Source: Deltaproteobacteria bacterium (GTDB taxonomy: Bacteria; Desulfobacterota; DSM-4660; Desulfatiglandales; HGW-15). Taken from it: a DNA stretch of 45,822 nt. The stretch lies in contig JAFGFM010000061.1 of the NCBI GenBank assembly GCA_016931115.1, forward strand, positions 1-45,822, written 5' to 3'. Shown piece by piece: positions 25,346 to 33,286 of the stretch. Position 1 is the stretch's first letter. Each line of letters begins with the position of its first letter. The position numbers and the translations under genes were made by a program. Under the pieces are notes generated by a model. The model was not told the origin of the DNA, searched no databases, and saw nothing but the letters and a program-made list of their open reading frames with translations.

Positions 25346-26170
25346 TTAATATCTCCATGTGCATGCAGAATTGACCTTTATCCAGTAACCATAACCGGGC
25401 TTCAAAGATGTCAGGTCACTGAAATTCGGGTTCTCAGGGTCATAAACCTTCCACTTGCCATCCTGATATGTCCAGATGCTGATTACATTATTAAGGATTG
25501 AAGATATTGCCTGTGGCATATTCAGAATCGACGCTGAATTCAACCCTACAAGGTTCCATCCCTGTGAAAGGTGCACCCCATCTACTGGCACAGTCTCCGG
25601 GATATATAATTCAGCATTGCCACGCATATTCAACCAGAGACCCTGACCCGGTCTTACTTCAAGAAGGGTGCTGGTATTTGGGGTCTCAGGATTATAATGC
25701 TTCCATACACCATCAACATAAGCCCATATGGTTACCACATCATCCATGATTGGGCCAAGGGCATCTTCAATAGGGGTATTCTCAGCAACATTGGGTAAGG
25801 AGATGAGGTTCCAGTTGCTTGATGTTGAGATAAACATGCCGGGAAAAGAATTGACCTCATTTGAAAAGTCACTTTCAAGGCCGGCCTCATCAACAGCGGT
25901 TACCGCAAAATAGTATTTCTGCCCATCATCAGGTATATCAGTCGTATACTCATTAGTTAACCCGATATTGCCGCTGTTATCAGTATAATTGCCCGAGCTA
26001 TTTCCCCAGTAGACAATATAATGGCTCAGGTCGGGTTCGCTGTTGGCTTCCCATGTGAGGGTGATCTCACGGGCAGCAACAGATGTTACAAAAAAAACAA
26101 TAAAGAGGATTGAAAAAACCTGGATAAAACCTTTGACTAAAAAGCGAATTGCAGAATTATTATGTTCCAT
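25346..26170 (-). CDS. Exported fibronectin-III protein under c-di-GMP riboswitch control
   Basis: A 274-residue protein with a Sec signal peptide (hydrophobic core at about residues 9-32, cleavage near VAA) and one FN3 domain (about 34-108, from EITLTWEANSEPDLSHYIVY). Two copies of an about 75-residue module follow: a GWNL/NWNL start, an IWxYxxGxW centre and a GxGxW or GYGYWI end. No anchor is seen, so it is probably released or held by partners. The leader carries a sigma-54 promoter, a GEMM-I aptamer and an SD-hiding hairpin. This points to matrix, adhesion or surface behaviour switched by c-di-GMP. A paralogue lies directly upstream. Confidence 0.85.
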   Translation of the reverse strand: MEHNNSAIRFLVKGFIQVFSILFIVFFVTSVAAREITLTWEANSEPDLSHYIVYWGNSSGNYTDNSGNIGLTNEYTTDIPDDGQKYYFAVTAVDEAGLESDFSNEVNSFPGMFISTSSNWNLISLPNVAENTPIEDALGPIMDDVVTIWAYVDGVWKHYNPETPNTSTLLEVRPGQGLWLNMRGNAELYIPETVPVDGVHLSQGWNLVGLNSASILNMPQAISSILNNVISIWTYQDGKWKVYDPENPNFSDLTSLKPGYGYWIKVNSACTWRY

Positions 26171-26171
26171 A

Positions 26172-26233
26172 TTGGCACCTCCCAGTGTCTGTGCTTATCA
26201 GCCTTTGGCCGAATCAGCACTCAGTGGTGCCAA
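26172..26233 (-). promoter_or_regulatory. SD-sequestering expression platform of the riboswitch
   Basis: In the RNA, TTGGCACC (26233-26226) pairs perfectly with GGTGCCAA (26179-26172), which overlaps the end of the GGGAGG ribosome site and stops just before the ATG. A nested stem (GTGCT/AGCAC and GGCC/GGC) fills the loop. The first arm begins 3 nt after the aptamer, so ligand binding can compete with it. This suggests translational control. Confidence 0.75.
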
Positions 26234-26236
26234 CCC

Positions 26237-26330
26237 GCCCGGCAACCTCGCAACCATGTCCCCCATTTTGTTTCAAGGGGATTTAGGCCGACGGCTTTGC
26301 GTCCCGCCCTTTCGGACGGTTTGCTCTTAT
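26237..26330 (-). ncRNA. c-di-GMP-I (GEMM) riboswitch aptamer
   Basis: The minus-strand RNA contains the GEMM-I signature in order: GAGCAAACC, a GAAA-tetraloop stem (CCGTCC-GAAA-GGGCGG), GACGCAAAGCC, GTCGGCCTAAA, a stem CCCC...GGGG that would carry the tetraloop receptor, and GGTTGCGAGGTTGCC. The class binds cyclic di-GMP. It starts only about 12-15 nt after the predicted sigma-54 transcription start and ends about 65 nt before the FN3 gene. Confidence 0.93.
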
Positions 26331-26352
26331 CAAGCGACTCAATCTCTATATA

Positions 26353-26368
26353 AGCAATTCATATGCCA
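26353..26368 (-). promoter_or_regulatory. Sigma-54 (-24/-12) promoter driving the riboswitch and FN3 gene
   Basis: On the minus strand: TGGCATATGAATTGCT, with GG and GC exactly 10 bp apart and a full TTGCT -12 box. Predicted start is near 26342, just ahead of the aptamer. The remaining stretch to 26533 is AT-rich. It holds direct ATGCAAT/TGCAG motifs at about 26382-26403 that could be activator contacts. Confidence 0.8.
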
Positions 26369-26517
26369 ATAGTAGTTGTTTTGCAGAAATAGCTGCATTG
26401 CATCGATATGATTAGATTATTTTGCATTTGTGTATTTTAAAAATTGAAATGGGGTGCCTAAAAGATTATACAAAATAAGACATGAGTATAATATTTTTTA
26501 TACAAGAGAGGGATTCT

Positions 26518-26531
26518 TACTGAATTCAGTA
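26518..26531. other. Perfect 14-bp palindrome beside the second FN3 stop
   Basis: TACTGAATTCAGTA ends 2 bp before the (reverse) stop codon of the 26534-27349 gene. It is too short for a classical terminator; role unknown. Confidence 0.3.
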
Positions 26532-26533
26532 GA

Positions 26534-27349
26534 TCAGTGTGTCCATACACAGGCATTTTTGACATTTATCCAATAACCAGGTCCCGGATCCATTTTCTGA
26601 AGGTCGCTTAAATAGGGATTCAGTGGATCATAAACCAGCCATCTACCCTCCTGATAGGTCCATATGCTTATTATATTTCCATGAATTTTAGAAATGGCAT
26701 CATGGATATCCTGGGATTCAGGCAAAGCAAATCTGACAAGGTTCCACCCCTTTGCGAGATAAATACTATTAAATGTTTTGGGCATAAAGGCTATGGTTTC
26801 ACTATTTCGCATATTTAACCAGAGCCCTTGCCATGGTTTTATTACTGTAAAGGTCCCATAGCCTGGATAAGATGGGTATGCCCGCAATGTTCCGTTTTCA
26901 TATGACCATATATTGATTATACTGCTCATAATCGGACCAAAGGCTTCTACCACAGAGATGTTTTCCGATATATCTGGAATAGAAATGAGGTTCCAGCCAC
27001 TCTTTAAAGAAAATACAACGGAGCCTGTATTCACCTCATTTGAAAAATCACTTTCAAGACCTGATGTATCAACCGCGGTAACTGCAAAAAAATATATCTG
27101 ATCATCATCGGGGATTCTGGCTATATATTCAATTACCAGGCCGATATTCCCGCTGTTATAAGTATACACTCCCGGTTCTACACCCCAGTAAACTATATAA
27201 TGGCTGAGGTCTGGTTCACTGTTTGCTTCCCATGTAAGGGTAACTTCACGGTCGATTGCGTAAACTTTAAAAGAGAATAAAATCAACAAAAAGAAAAAGG
27301 CGAATGTTAAAAAAGTACTAAAGAGGCGATCAGATTTTTTCAAATACAT
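26534..27349 (-). CDS. Exported fibronectin-III protein, paralogue without riboswitch
   Basis: A 271-residue paralogue with the same order of parts: signal peptide (core at about residues 10-30, cleavage near VYA), FN3 domain (EVTLTWEANSEPDLSHYIVY) and two GWNL...IWxY...GYWI modules. The FN3 parts are nearly identical, while the modules have diverged (for example, the tail NACVWTH against SACTWRY). No GEMM aptamer or sigma-54 site is found upstream, so the pair arose by tandem duplication but is regulated differently. The ATG has only a weak ribosome site and overlaps the end of a possible 54-residue ORF. Confidence 0.8.
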   Translation of the reverse strand: MYLKKSDRLFSTFLTFAFFFLLILFSFKVYAIDREVTLTWEANSEPDLSHYIVYWGVEPGVYTYNSGNIGLVIEYIARIPDDDQIYFFAVTAVDTSGLESDFSNEVNTGSVVFSLKSGWNLISIPDISENISVVEAFGPIMSSIINIWSYENGTLRAYPSYPGYGTFTVIKPWQGLWLNMRNSETIAFMPKTFNSIYLAKGWNLVRFALPESQDIHDAISKIHGNIISIWTYQEGRWLVYDPLNPYLSDLQKMDPGPGYWINVKNACVWTH

Positions 27350-27504
27350 AAAATTTCCCAGTTAGTCTGTTTCAGATCAAGAATGATGTATGCTTTATTA
27401 AACAGGCCAGTTTCAGCCCTTTTAAGCCACTTGTCATCATCAAAAGAATCAAACCAATATGATGCAAATTCTATTCCTTTTTTTATTTTCAGCGAATTCT
27501 CCAT
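27340..27504 (-). CDS. Possible 54-residue small protein, unrecognised
   Basis: An ORF from ATG 27504 reads MENSLKIKKGIEFASYWFDS, continues with an acidic FDDDKW stretch and ends ...ILCI inside the start of the downstream FN3 gene (10-bp overlap). Composition is protein-like (aromatic and charged residues in balance) but the ribosome site is weak and I recognise no family. It may instead be a remnant. The rest of 27505-27706 is AT-rich and holds only an 8-bp inverted repeat at 27588-27618. Confidence 0.35.
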   Translation of the reverse strand: MENSLKIKKGIEFASYWFDSFDDDKWLKRAETGLFNKAYIILDLKQTNWEILCI

Positions 27505-27587
27505 ATAATCCGCTGAATTATTTACTTTTAATTTTTTTAATTACTTCCTGGCAGGTTGTATAACCAGGTATTTTTGTACCTGATTTC

Positions 27588-27618
27588 ATGCAGGGGCACT
27601 GTATATTTTTCCCTGCAT
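27588..27618. promoter_or_regulatory. Inverted repeat upstream of the second FN3 gene
   Basis: ATGCAGGG (27588-27595) and CCCTGCAT (27611-27618), perfect 8-bp arms around 15 bp, about 240 bp upstream of the paralogue. It may be an operator or a structured leader; no T-tract. Confidence 0.3.
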
Positions 27619-27706
27619 TTTCTCCTCAAACCATGCACACCTTAAGGAGAATTTTTCAATATGTAAAGTATTTTTTATAAAATTTTTTTATGCATGGGTT
27701 TAAAGG

Positions 27707-27752
27707 GAAAAAATACCATGATTCACCTTTTCCAGGGTGAATCATGGTATTT
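27707..27752 (-). terminator. Strong terminator of the adenylate kinase gene
   Basis: A perfect 17-bp stem (AAATACCATGATTCACC 27711-27727 with GGTGAATCATGGTATTT 27736-27752) followed on the minus strand by TTTTTT. Confidence 0.92.
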
Positions 27753-27769
27753 AAGCTATTAATAAAATA

Positions 27770-28450
27770 TCATATAAGCTTAGCAATCAGGTGCTCAGAC
27801 ACCTCTTTAACCCCTGGTCTCCCATCCAGTTCAATAACCTTAGGTACCCCATTATTTGTTGCAGAAAGGTTTTTATAGTAGTTTACCGCGGCCATGGTCC
27901 CTGTTTTCGTGTCATAATAAATATCATGCCTTTTATCGATTGCCGCCTCATCCTGATCATCAGACCTTGCCTTGAGCCCACCTCCGCAGATGCGACATTT
28001 ATCACCATCTGGTTTTATGGCATCTATAAATATATTATTTGGATGATTGTTGTCATTTTCACAGAGTCGCCTCCCCATTATCCTCTCTTTGGCGGTCTGT
28101 CTCGGTAGCACCATTTCAATTACTATATCAAGCGTAATACCCTCTTTTTTTAAAGATCTGTCAAGCTCTTGCGCCTGTGTAAGATTTCTCGGGAAGCCAT
28201 CAAGTAGCCATCCATTTTTACAGTCATCTTTCTTGATTCGGTCAAGAATCATTGGGATGGTAATGCTGTCAGGCACCAGCTCTCCCCTGTCAATATAGCC
28301 CTTTGCCTCTTTGCCAAGGCTTGTACCTTTCTGGATATTTTCCCTGAAGATTACACCTGTTTCAATATGAGGGATATTCAGCCTGTTCTTAACAATAGCG
28401 CCCTGGGTACCCTTTCCGCTGCCATTTGGTCCGAAGAAAAGAACTTTCAT
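27770..28450 (-). CDS. adk: Adenylate kinase
   Basis: A 226-residue nucleoside monophosphate kinase with P-loop GPNGSGKGT (residues 7-15), the AMP-site TGVIFREN and LLDGFPRN motifs, and a long LID domain with Cys residues (GRRLCEND, CRICGG). It interconverts ATP + AMP and 2 ADP. The LID insert (NNHPNNIFIDAIKPDGDK) is longer than in E. coli Adk. ATG 28450 is chosen because GGAGA lies 7 nt before it. A strong terminator follows, so it is monocistronic, divergent from the Cys-cluster gene. Confidence 0.9.
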   Translation of the reverse strand: MKVLFFGPNGSGKGTQGAIVKNRLNIPHIETGVIFRENIQKGTSLGKEAKGYIDRGELVPDSITIPMILDRIKKDDCKNGWLLDGFPRNLTQAQELDRSLKKEGITLDIVIEMVLPRQTAKERIMGRRLCENDNNHPNNIFIDAIKPDGDKCRICGGGLKARSDDQDEAAIDKRHDIYYDTKTGTMAAVNYYKNLSATNNGVPKVIELDGRPGVKEVSEHLIAKLI

Positions 28451-28565
28451 GATTATGTCTCCTTTTGGTTTTTTCATAGGATTATTTTATATTCCGAATA
28501 AAGTCAACACTGTAAAGTCAGGGCAAAACAGGTGATATCTCTTATAAGGGTTTCAATAAATATTC

Positions 28566-28594
28566 TTGACTTAAATCCTGCTCCGCTCTATAGA
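28566..28594 (+). promoter_or_regulatory. Sigma-70-type promoter for the Cys-cluster gene
   Basis: TTGACT (28566-28571), 17-bp spacer, TATAGA (28589-28594), about 50 bp before the ATG at 28644. Confidence 0.5.
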
Positions 28595-28643
28595 ATTCTG
28601 CCAATTTAGATTTGAGATACATTATTTGTTATATCGGTGAATT

Positions 28644-29018
28644 ATGATAATAAATCCATGCACTAGTTGTGGTGCCTGCTGTGCACTGTTTCGCGCCTCC
28701 TTTTACTGGTCAGAGACATCGGAATTTACCCCCGGGGGTGTCCCTTCCCATTTAACTGTAAAGATAAATGATTTCATGGTAGCAATGAAAGGGACAGATA
28801 AAACGCCCCCGCGCTGTGACTGTCTTGTCGGGGAGATCGGGCAGAGTGTCTATTGCAAAATCTATGAAAACCGCTCCTCTGTATGCAGGGAGTTTAAACC
28901 TGCCTGGGAAGATAATCTCCCTTCACCAAGATGTGATTATGCACGAAGCGTCTGGGGGCTTGAACCTCTCACCCCTGATTCCTGGAGATCACCTGAAGGT
29001 TACCCCAAGGCTGCATGA
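28644..29018 (+). CDS. YkgJ-type cysteine-cluster protein
   Basis: A 124-residue protein of the YkgJ/CxxCxxCC zinc- or iron-chelating family. It opens with CTSCGACC and has further cysteines in RCDCLVG, VYCKIYENR, SVCREF and PRCDYAR. The family has a predicted metal-binding role of unknown function. It stands alone, with its own likely promoter. Confidence 0.85.
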   Translation: MIINPCTSCGACCALFRASFYWSETSEFTPGGVPSHLTVKINDFMVAMKGTDKTPPRCDCLVGEIGQSVYCKIYENRSSVCREFKPAWEDNLPSPRCDYARSVWGLEPLTPDSWRSPEGYPKAA

Positions 29019-29056
29019 TTTACCGGGCTCGCAGATATAAAGAGATGTGATAAGAT

Positions 29057-29089
29057 ATGTCCCATTCCCTCTTTCAAGGCCCGGGACAT
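29057..29089 (+). other. Inverted repeat after the Cys-cluster gene
   Basis: ATGTCCC (29057-29063) and GGGACAT (29083-29089), 38 bp past the stop. No U-tract; it may be a weak terminator. Confidence 0.35.
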
Positions 29090-29111
29090 GGTATCATTTA
29101 TATTTAACACT

Positions 29112-29276
29112 TCAGATAAAAAAATCTGATTTATCAATAGGATATAAATACCTTGACACATAGATGGATTTTCCATATATCTTGAAAAGCAGTTAAAACC
29201 CTTGTCAGATATTAAAGATTATGAATATTTATGGCAGCCCTTTTCATAAAATAAGGATACATAGCTGTCAGATATT
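29112..29276 (+). promoter_or_regulatory. Promoter and TCAGATA motif cluster upstream of the UroD-family gene
   Basis: A sigma-70-like promoter TTGACA (29153-29158), 17-bp spacer, TATATC (29176-29181) predicts a leader of about 130 nt. Around it TCAGATA occurs at 29112 (with an inverted ATCTGA at 29124-29129), and TGTCAGATATT recurs exactly at 29203-29213 and 29266-29276, 63 bp apart, near six helical turns. This suggests a binding site for a regulator. Nothing else is seen in 29019-29320. Confidence 0.45.
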
Positions 29277-29320
29277 CAGGGATAAACCTGTAAAGAATGA
29301 GATAAAAGGAGATTAGGGAG

Positions 29321-30328
29321 ATGCTTACAAAAAGACAAAATCTATTGGAAACAATAAGAGGAGGAAAACCGGACAGGTTTGTAAATCAGTATGAAGCCCT
29401 GGCATGTCAGGATACCATGTTCGGCATGATCATGGGTGACCCTGTCAGTGCAGGAAACCCATCCCCTGGGCCAGGCCAACAGGCTGTTAACGGCTGGGGT
29501 GTCACAATAAAGTGGCCAGCAGGTCTACCCGGGCCATTTCCTGTGCATGATGCTGAACATAAGGTCATAAAGGACGTAACAAAATGGCGGGATGTTGTAA
29601 AATCACCAAGACTTGACTTCCCGGATTCAGAGTGGGAAAAGTATAAACCTTCTGTTGAGGCCATCGACAGGAAAGAGGTATTTGCTACAGTATTTATAGC
29701 CCCCGGCATATTCGAGCAGACCCATTATCTTATGGGTGTGGATACTGCCCTTATGAACCTGGCTCTGGAACCTGAGGCCATGAAGGATCTAATTGACTAC
29801 ATCACAGAATGGGAACTCGGTTATGCAAAGCTTCTTTGTAAACATTTTAAACCGGATTGTATATTCCACCATGATGACTGGGGCAGCCATACCTCATCTT
29901 TTATGTCACCTGATATGTTTAATGAGTTTTTTGTTGAATCCTACAAAAAGATATATGGCTATTACAAGGCAAACGGTGTTGAGCTTATTGTTCATCACAG
30001 TGATGCATATGGCGCAAACCTCGTACCATATATGATAGAGATGGGAATCGATATCTGGCAGGGATGCGTTACAACCAATAAGACACCTGAGCTGGTTAAA
30101 AAATATGGTGGAAAGATCTCCTTTATGGGTGATATTGATAACGGCGTTGTTGACCGTGAAAACTGGTCAAGGGATTTAATTGCCAGAGAGGTAAGAAGGG
30201 CCTGCGAAACAAACGGGAAACTCTACTTCATTCCAAATACAACAATGGGCGGCCCTATGAGCACATACCCCGGTGTGTATGAGGCTGTTTCCGAGGAAAT
30301 AGACAAGATGAGCAAAGAGATGTTCTAA
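29321..30328 (+). CDS. Uroporphyrinogen decarboxylase-family protein (MtaA/CmuA-like)
   Basis: A 335-residue TIM-barrel protein of the UroD family (MLTKRQNLLETIRGGKPDRF start, FHHDDWGSH, IVHHSDAYG, SFMGDIDNG, PNTTMGGPMSTYPG). The N-terminus lacks the heme-pathway signature, and the family in anaerobes mostly comprises cobamide-dependent methyltransferases. No corrinoid protein or activator gene is adjacent, so the methyl donor and acceptor remain unknown. It is monocistronic, bounded by a strong terminator. Confidence 0.8.
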   Translation: MLTKRQNLLETIRGGKPDRFVNQYEALACQDTMFGMIMGDPVSAGNPSPGPGQQAVNGWGVTIKWPAGLPGPFPVHDAEHKVIKDVTKWRDVVKSPRLDFPDSEWEKYKPSVEAIDRKEVFATVFIAPGIFEQTHYLMGVDTALMNLALEPEAMKDLIDYITEWELGYAKLLCKHFKPDCIFHHDDWGSHTSSFMSPDMFNEFFVESYKKIYGYYKANGVELIVHHSDAYGANLVPYMIEMGIDIWQGCVTTNKTPELVKKYGGKISFMGDIDNGVVDRENWSRDLIAREVRRACETNGKLYFIPNTTMGGPMSTYPGVYEAVSEEIDKMSKEMF

Positions 30329-30352
30329 TTCATCCCTGTATGACTGTATTTA

Positions 30353-30392
30353 AAAAAAAGGTCAGGTCTTTTGATAAGGCCTGACCTTTTTT
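30353..30392. terminator. Bidirectional-looking terminator after the UroD-family gene
   Basis: A stem (AAAAAAGGTCAGG / CCTGACCTTTTTT) with a short loop, A-rich before and T-rich after. Confidence 0.88.
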
Positions 30393-30435
30393 ATATGTAT
30401 CAAAGGTTCGTAAATATAAGGAAAGGGGCATTAAT

Positions 30436-30834
30436 ATGATTCTTGCAGCTAATCTCATCTGGTTTGTGTTTGGAGGGGGCTTTTTTGCATGGCTTGGCTG
30501 GATTATCTGCGGGTCTATCCTCTGCTGCACGGTTGTTGGTATTCCCTTTGGTATTGCGGCCTTCCGGATAGCCGGGTTTTCAGCTTTCCCTTTTGGTAAG
30601 GAACTTGTAGATGCAAGGGAGTTGGGTGAAGAGAGGATTATAGGGACAGGTCTCGCCAATTTTTTATGGATTATACTTGCAGGTATATGGCTTGCCATCG
30701 GTCATATACTGGCCGGGATAGGCTGTTTTTTATCCTTCATTTTGATATTTCCCATTTTTTTCGGGATTGCCCATTTTAAACTGGTAGAGGTATGCTTTTC
30801 GCCACTCGGAAAAAGAGTCATAAACAGATATTGA
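30436..30834 (+). CDS. yccF: YccF-domain inner-membrane protein
   Basis: A 132-residue membrane protein with the repeated YccF module: NLIWFVFGGGFFAWLGWIIC with TVVGIPFGIAAFRIA, then NFLWIILAGIWLAIGHI with IFFGIAHFKL. It has about four transmembrane segments. Function is unknown in general. AAGGGG precedes the ATG. It is followed 89 bp later by another small membrane protein gene in the same direction. Confidence 0.88.
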   Translation: MILAANLIWFVFGGGFFAWLGWIICGSILCCTVVGIPFGIAAFRIAGFSAFPFGKELVDARELGEERIIGTGLANFLWIILAGIWLAIGHILAGIGCFLSFILIFPIFFGIAHFKLVEVCFSPLGKRVINRY

Positions 30835-30923
30835 CCCATTAATCAGGGCTTAACATGAATATTAAGGATGCCAGGTTTACCGGGGTATATCTTGCCTGAA
30901 GTAAATGAGTATAAGGAGCTAAC

Positions 30924-31316
30924 ATGAAAAAATTATTGATCTGTTTTGCTGCGGGGTCTCTTGGTGGTCTTGTAATGAGCCTTGCAGTGTGGGCAGCCGA
31001 TTACTCTGGCATTACCAGTTCTCTTGGTGTACGCATAGCCCCGGCGCTTGCCCTTCCATGTCTTTATCAGCGTATAGTATGGGGAGGTATCTGGGGCTTT
31101 CTGTTTCTTGTTCCCATACTTGGTTTAAAGGCATTTTCCAGGGGGACACTTATCAGCCTGTTTCCGACCCTTGTACAGCTCTTTTATATCTTTCCCTATA
31201 AAACCGGTAATGGCATGGCGGGCATAGAACTTGGGCTTCTTACACCTGTCTTTGTACTTGTCTATAACTGGATATGGGGTGTTGTGACATCTGCAACTAT
31301 AAAAATTGCAAGATAG
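30924..31316 (+). CDS. Small integral membrane protein, unknown family
   Basis: A 130-residue protein with about four hydrophobic segments (residues 4-24, 48-66, 77-92, 100-125). It has no motif I recognise. AGGAG sits 5 nt before the ATG, supporting the gene. The arrangement of helices and the short loops suggest a small channel-like or accessory membrane protein; no substrate can be proposed. It converges on tilS. Confidence 0.65.
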   Translation: MKKLLICFAAGSLGGLVMSLAVWAADYSGITSSLGVRIAPALALPCLYQRIVWGGIWGFLFLVPILGLKAFSRGTLISLFPTLVQLFYIFPYKTGNGMAGIELGLLTPVFVLVYNWIWGVVTSATIKIAR

Positions 31317-31347
31317 GATTTCAGCTTTTTAGAATATGTGTAAAGAG

Positions 31348-32739
31348 TCATATAAGGGAGATCTTTAATATCTCCTTTGTTTCTGGTGTCACCTTGAAAC
31401 GGTCATCAATTCGGTAACCTCCTACCCAGATGATTCGATCATCTTTTAAAATGACAGGGATCTGCTTCCTTACATCAGCAGGGATTTTCAGGTCTATAAA
31501 AAAATCCTTTAGCTTCCTGTGTCCTTTCATCCCGAGAGGTATGAACCTGTCGCCAGGTCTGAAATTTCTTACAGTAAGCGGGTACGAAAGCAGTTCTTTA
31601 TCAAGCATGGCAACATCTGCGCCTGCCTTAATAATATCCGGGCTGTTAACTGTCTCCTCTATAACAATTGTTCTTCCAATCTCCTTGATACTGGTCTCTC
31701 CACTGGATCCCAACTCATAACAGAATGAATCAGGGCAGGATCTCCTGTATGAAAAAATAAGGGAGTTATACTCCTTGCGGGTAATAACGTTACCTGGCAG
31801 ATTCATAATTATATTGGGTTTGGGGTTATGAAGGAGATCAAATATCTCCTGCACATGATCCGATTCAATGCCATACATGCTGTTATTATATCTTTTAACA
31901 ATACCCCTGATTATCCTTTTAATAAGGGCATGGTGTAGTAGCTTAACCGACCTGATATCAACCAGGTATTCATCATTATCATTTTTTTTAAGGTTGTCTT
32001 TAATCCATTCATCTGCCCATGTTTCAACAAGGCTGTTTTCTTCCCTGAGATGATCTGAAAGGCGTCCGAGCATCTCAATCAATTCAGGCTGATAACTGGT
32101 CATCTCCGGTATCAGTACCTGTCTGATCCTGTTTCTTGTAAACCGTGTATCACTGTTGGAGCTGTCAACAGCATACCTGAGCTCTCTCTCCTCAAGATAC
32201 CTTAGAATATCCTCTCTACTGGTCTCTATAAGGGGCCTGATAATTCTATTATCCCTTACAGGCGGAATCCCTGAAAGCCCGGCAACACCGCTCCCCCTTA
32301 ACAGCCTCATTAACACGGTTTCTGCCTGATCATTGAGGTTATGCCCCATTGCGATCCGGTCGGCATTATATCTTTTCCTTACCCTTTCAAAAAAATCATA
32401 CCTGAGTTCCCTTGCCTTTTCTTCAAGGGATGAAGCGGTCAAATCAAGACCTGATGCCTTTTCGGTCTCAGAGGGTAGATTCAATGATCGTGCATACTTA
32501 CATACAAGGGCGGTTTCAAAAGGGTCTTCCAGAGGTCTGAGACCATGTTCAAAATGGGCGGTTATAAGAGTTATATCCAGTTCATTTGCAAGAGCGGCAA
32601 GTATGTCCAGGAGACATATGGAGTCTGCCCCACCTGAAACGGCAACTATGACCCGATCTCCCTTCCGGATCATATTGTACCTTGAGATGGTCTTTTTCAC
32701 CTGGCTAAGTATTCGTTTCACTTGCATAGAATCACGCAT
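31348..32739 (-). CDS. tilS: tRNA(Ile)-lysidine synthase
   Basis: About 463 residues. PP-loop motif VSGGADS with the HFEHGLR and GHNLNDQAETVLMRLLRGSG segments, and a C-terminal TilS domain (LTVRNFRPGDRFIPLG, KLKDFFID). It modifies C34 of tRNA-Ile(CAU) to lysidine, which is essential for reading AUA. The start is uncertain: ATG 32802 adds about 21 unconserved residues, while ATG 32739 (MRDSM) or 32727 fits homologues better. No clear ribosome site separates them. It lies just after the IHF/HU gene on the same strand. Confidence 0.92.
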   Translation of the reverse strand: MRDSMQVKRILSQVKKTISRYNMIRKGDRVIVAVSGGADSICLLDILAALANELDITLITAHFEHGLRPLEDPFETALVCKYARSLNLPSETEKASGLDLTASSLEEKARELRYDFFERVRKRYNADRIAMGHNLNDQAETVLMRLLRGSGVAGLSGIPPVRDNRIIRPLIETSREDILRYLEERELRYAVDSSNSDTRFTRNRIRQVLIPEMTSYQPELIEMLGRLSDHLREENSLVETWADEWIKDNLKKNDNDEYLVDIRSVKLLHHALIKRIIRGIVKRYNNSMYGIESDHVQEIFDLLHNPKPNIIMNLPGNVITRKEYNSLIFSYRRSCPDSFCYELGSSGETSIKEIGRTIVIEETVNSPDIIKAGADVAMLDKELLSYPLTVRNFRPGDRFIPLGMKGHRKLKDFFIDLKIPADVRKQIPVILKDDRIIWVGGYRIDDRFKVTPETKEILKISLI

Positions 32740-32820
32740 AAAATAAACAGCCCCGAAGCCATTACAAGATTTTATAAAATATCTGCATGAGCTGCGGGGC
32801 ATGACAAAAAGAATTTAGAG

Positions 32821-33105
32821 CTAACCCTGTTTATTAAACCTCTCCCTTAAAACCGAAGAGCAGTTAAAGGTTATAACCTTTCTTTTGCCCAGAATAAGAT
32901 CATCACCTGTTGCCGGGTTTCTGCCTCTGCGCTCTTTTTTATTTTTTATGCTGAATTTGCCAAAACCTGAAATCAGCACATCTTCACCATTTTCCAGATT
33001 TCTTTTTATGATCTCCAAAAGGTTTTCAAGCATCTGTATTGCCTTTTTACGATTAAAACCAATTTTTACCAGATTTTCTACAATCTCTGTTTTTGTTAAT
33101 GACAT
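32821..33105 (-). CDS. ihfA: IHF-alpha/HU-family nucleoid protein
   Basis: A 94-residue DNA-bending protein with the family signature GFGKFSIKNKKERRGRNPAT and a C-terminal KRKVITFNCS strand. Sequence is closer to IHF-alpha than HU by its start (SLTKTEIVENLV), though the distinction is not certain. IHF is a usual co-factor of sigma-54 promoters, three of which are present in the window. It lies 18-81 bp upstream of tilS, depending on the tilS start, and may be co-transcribed with it. Confidence 0.85.
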   Translation of the reverse strand: MSLTKTEIVENLVKIGFNRKKAIQMLENLLEIIKRNLENGEDVLISGFGKFSIKNKKERRGRNPATGDDLILGKRKVITFNCSSVLRERFNKQG

Positions 33106-33286
33106 CTCTTCTCCTGAAATTCATACTGTTATTCTGTCTGATATTTTTAAACTATGTTCTTTACTGTTAGGGCAAGAATATGATATTTCTGTTAACATAT
33201 TGCATTTATGAAGTAAATAGAACTTTTAAAATTAAACTAAAATGGCTGTCTGAAACAGTATTAAATTCAAATGGACAGGGAGAGAA

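Noticed and set aside
27463-27478. Weak -24/-12-like site (minus strand AGGAATAGAATTTGCA) upstream of the second FN3 gene
   Set aside because: The GG and GC spacing is right, but the -24 box lacks TGGCA and it lies inside a possible small ORF. Too poor to call sigma-54.
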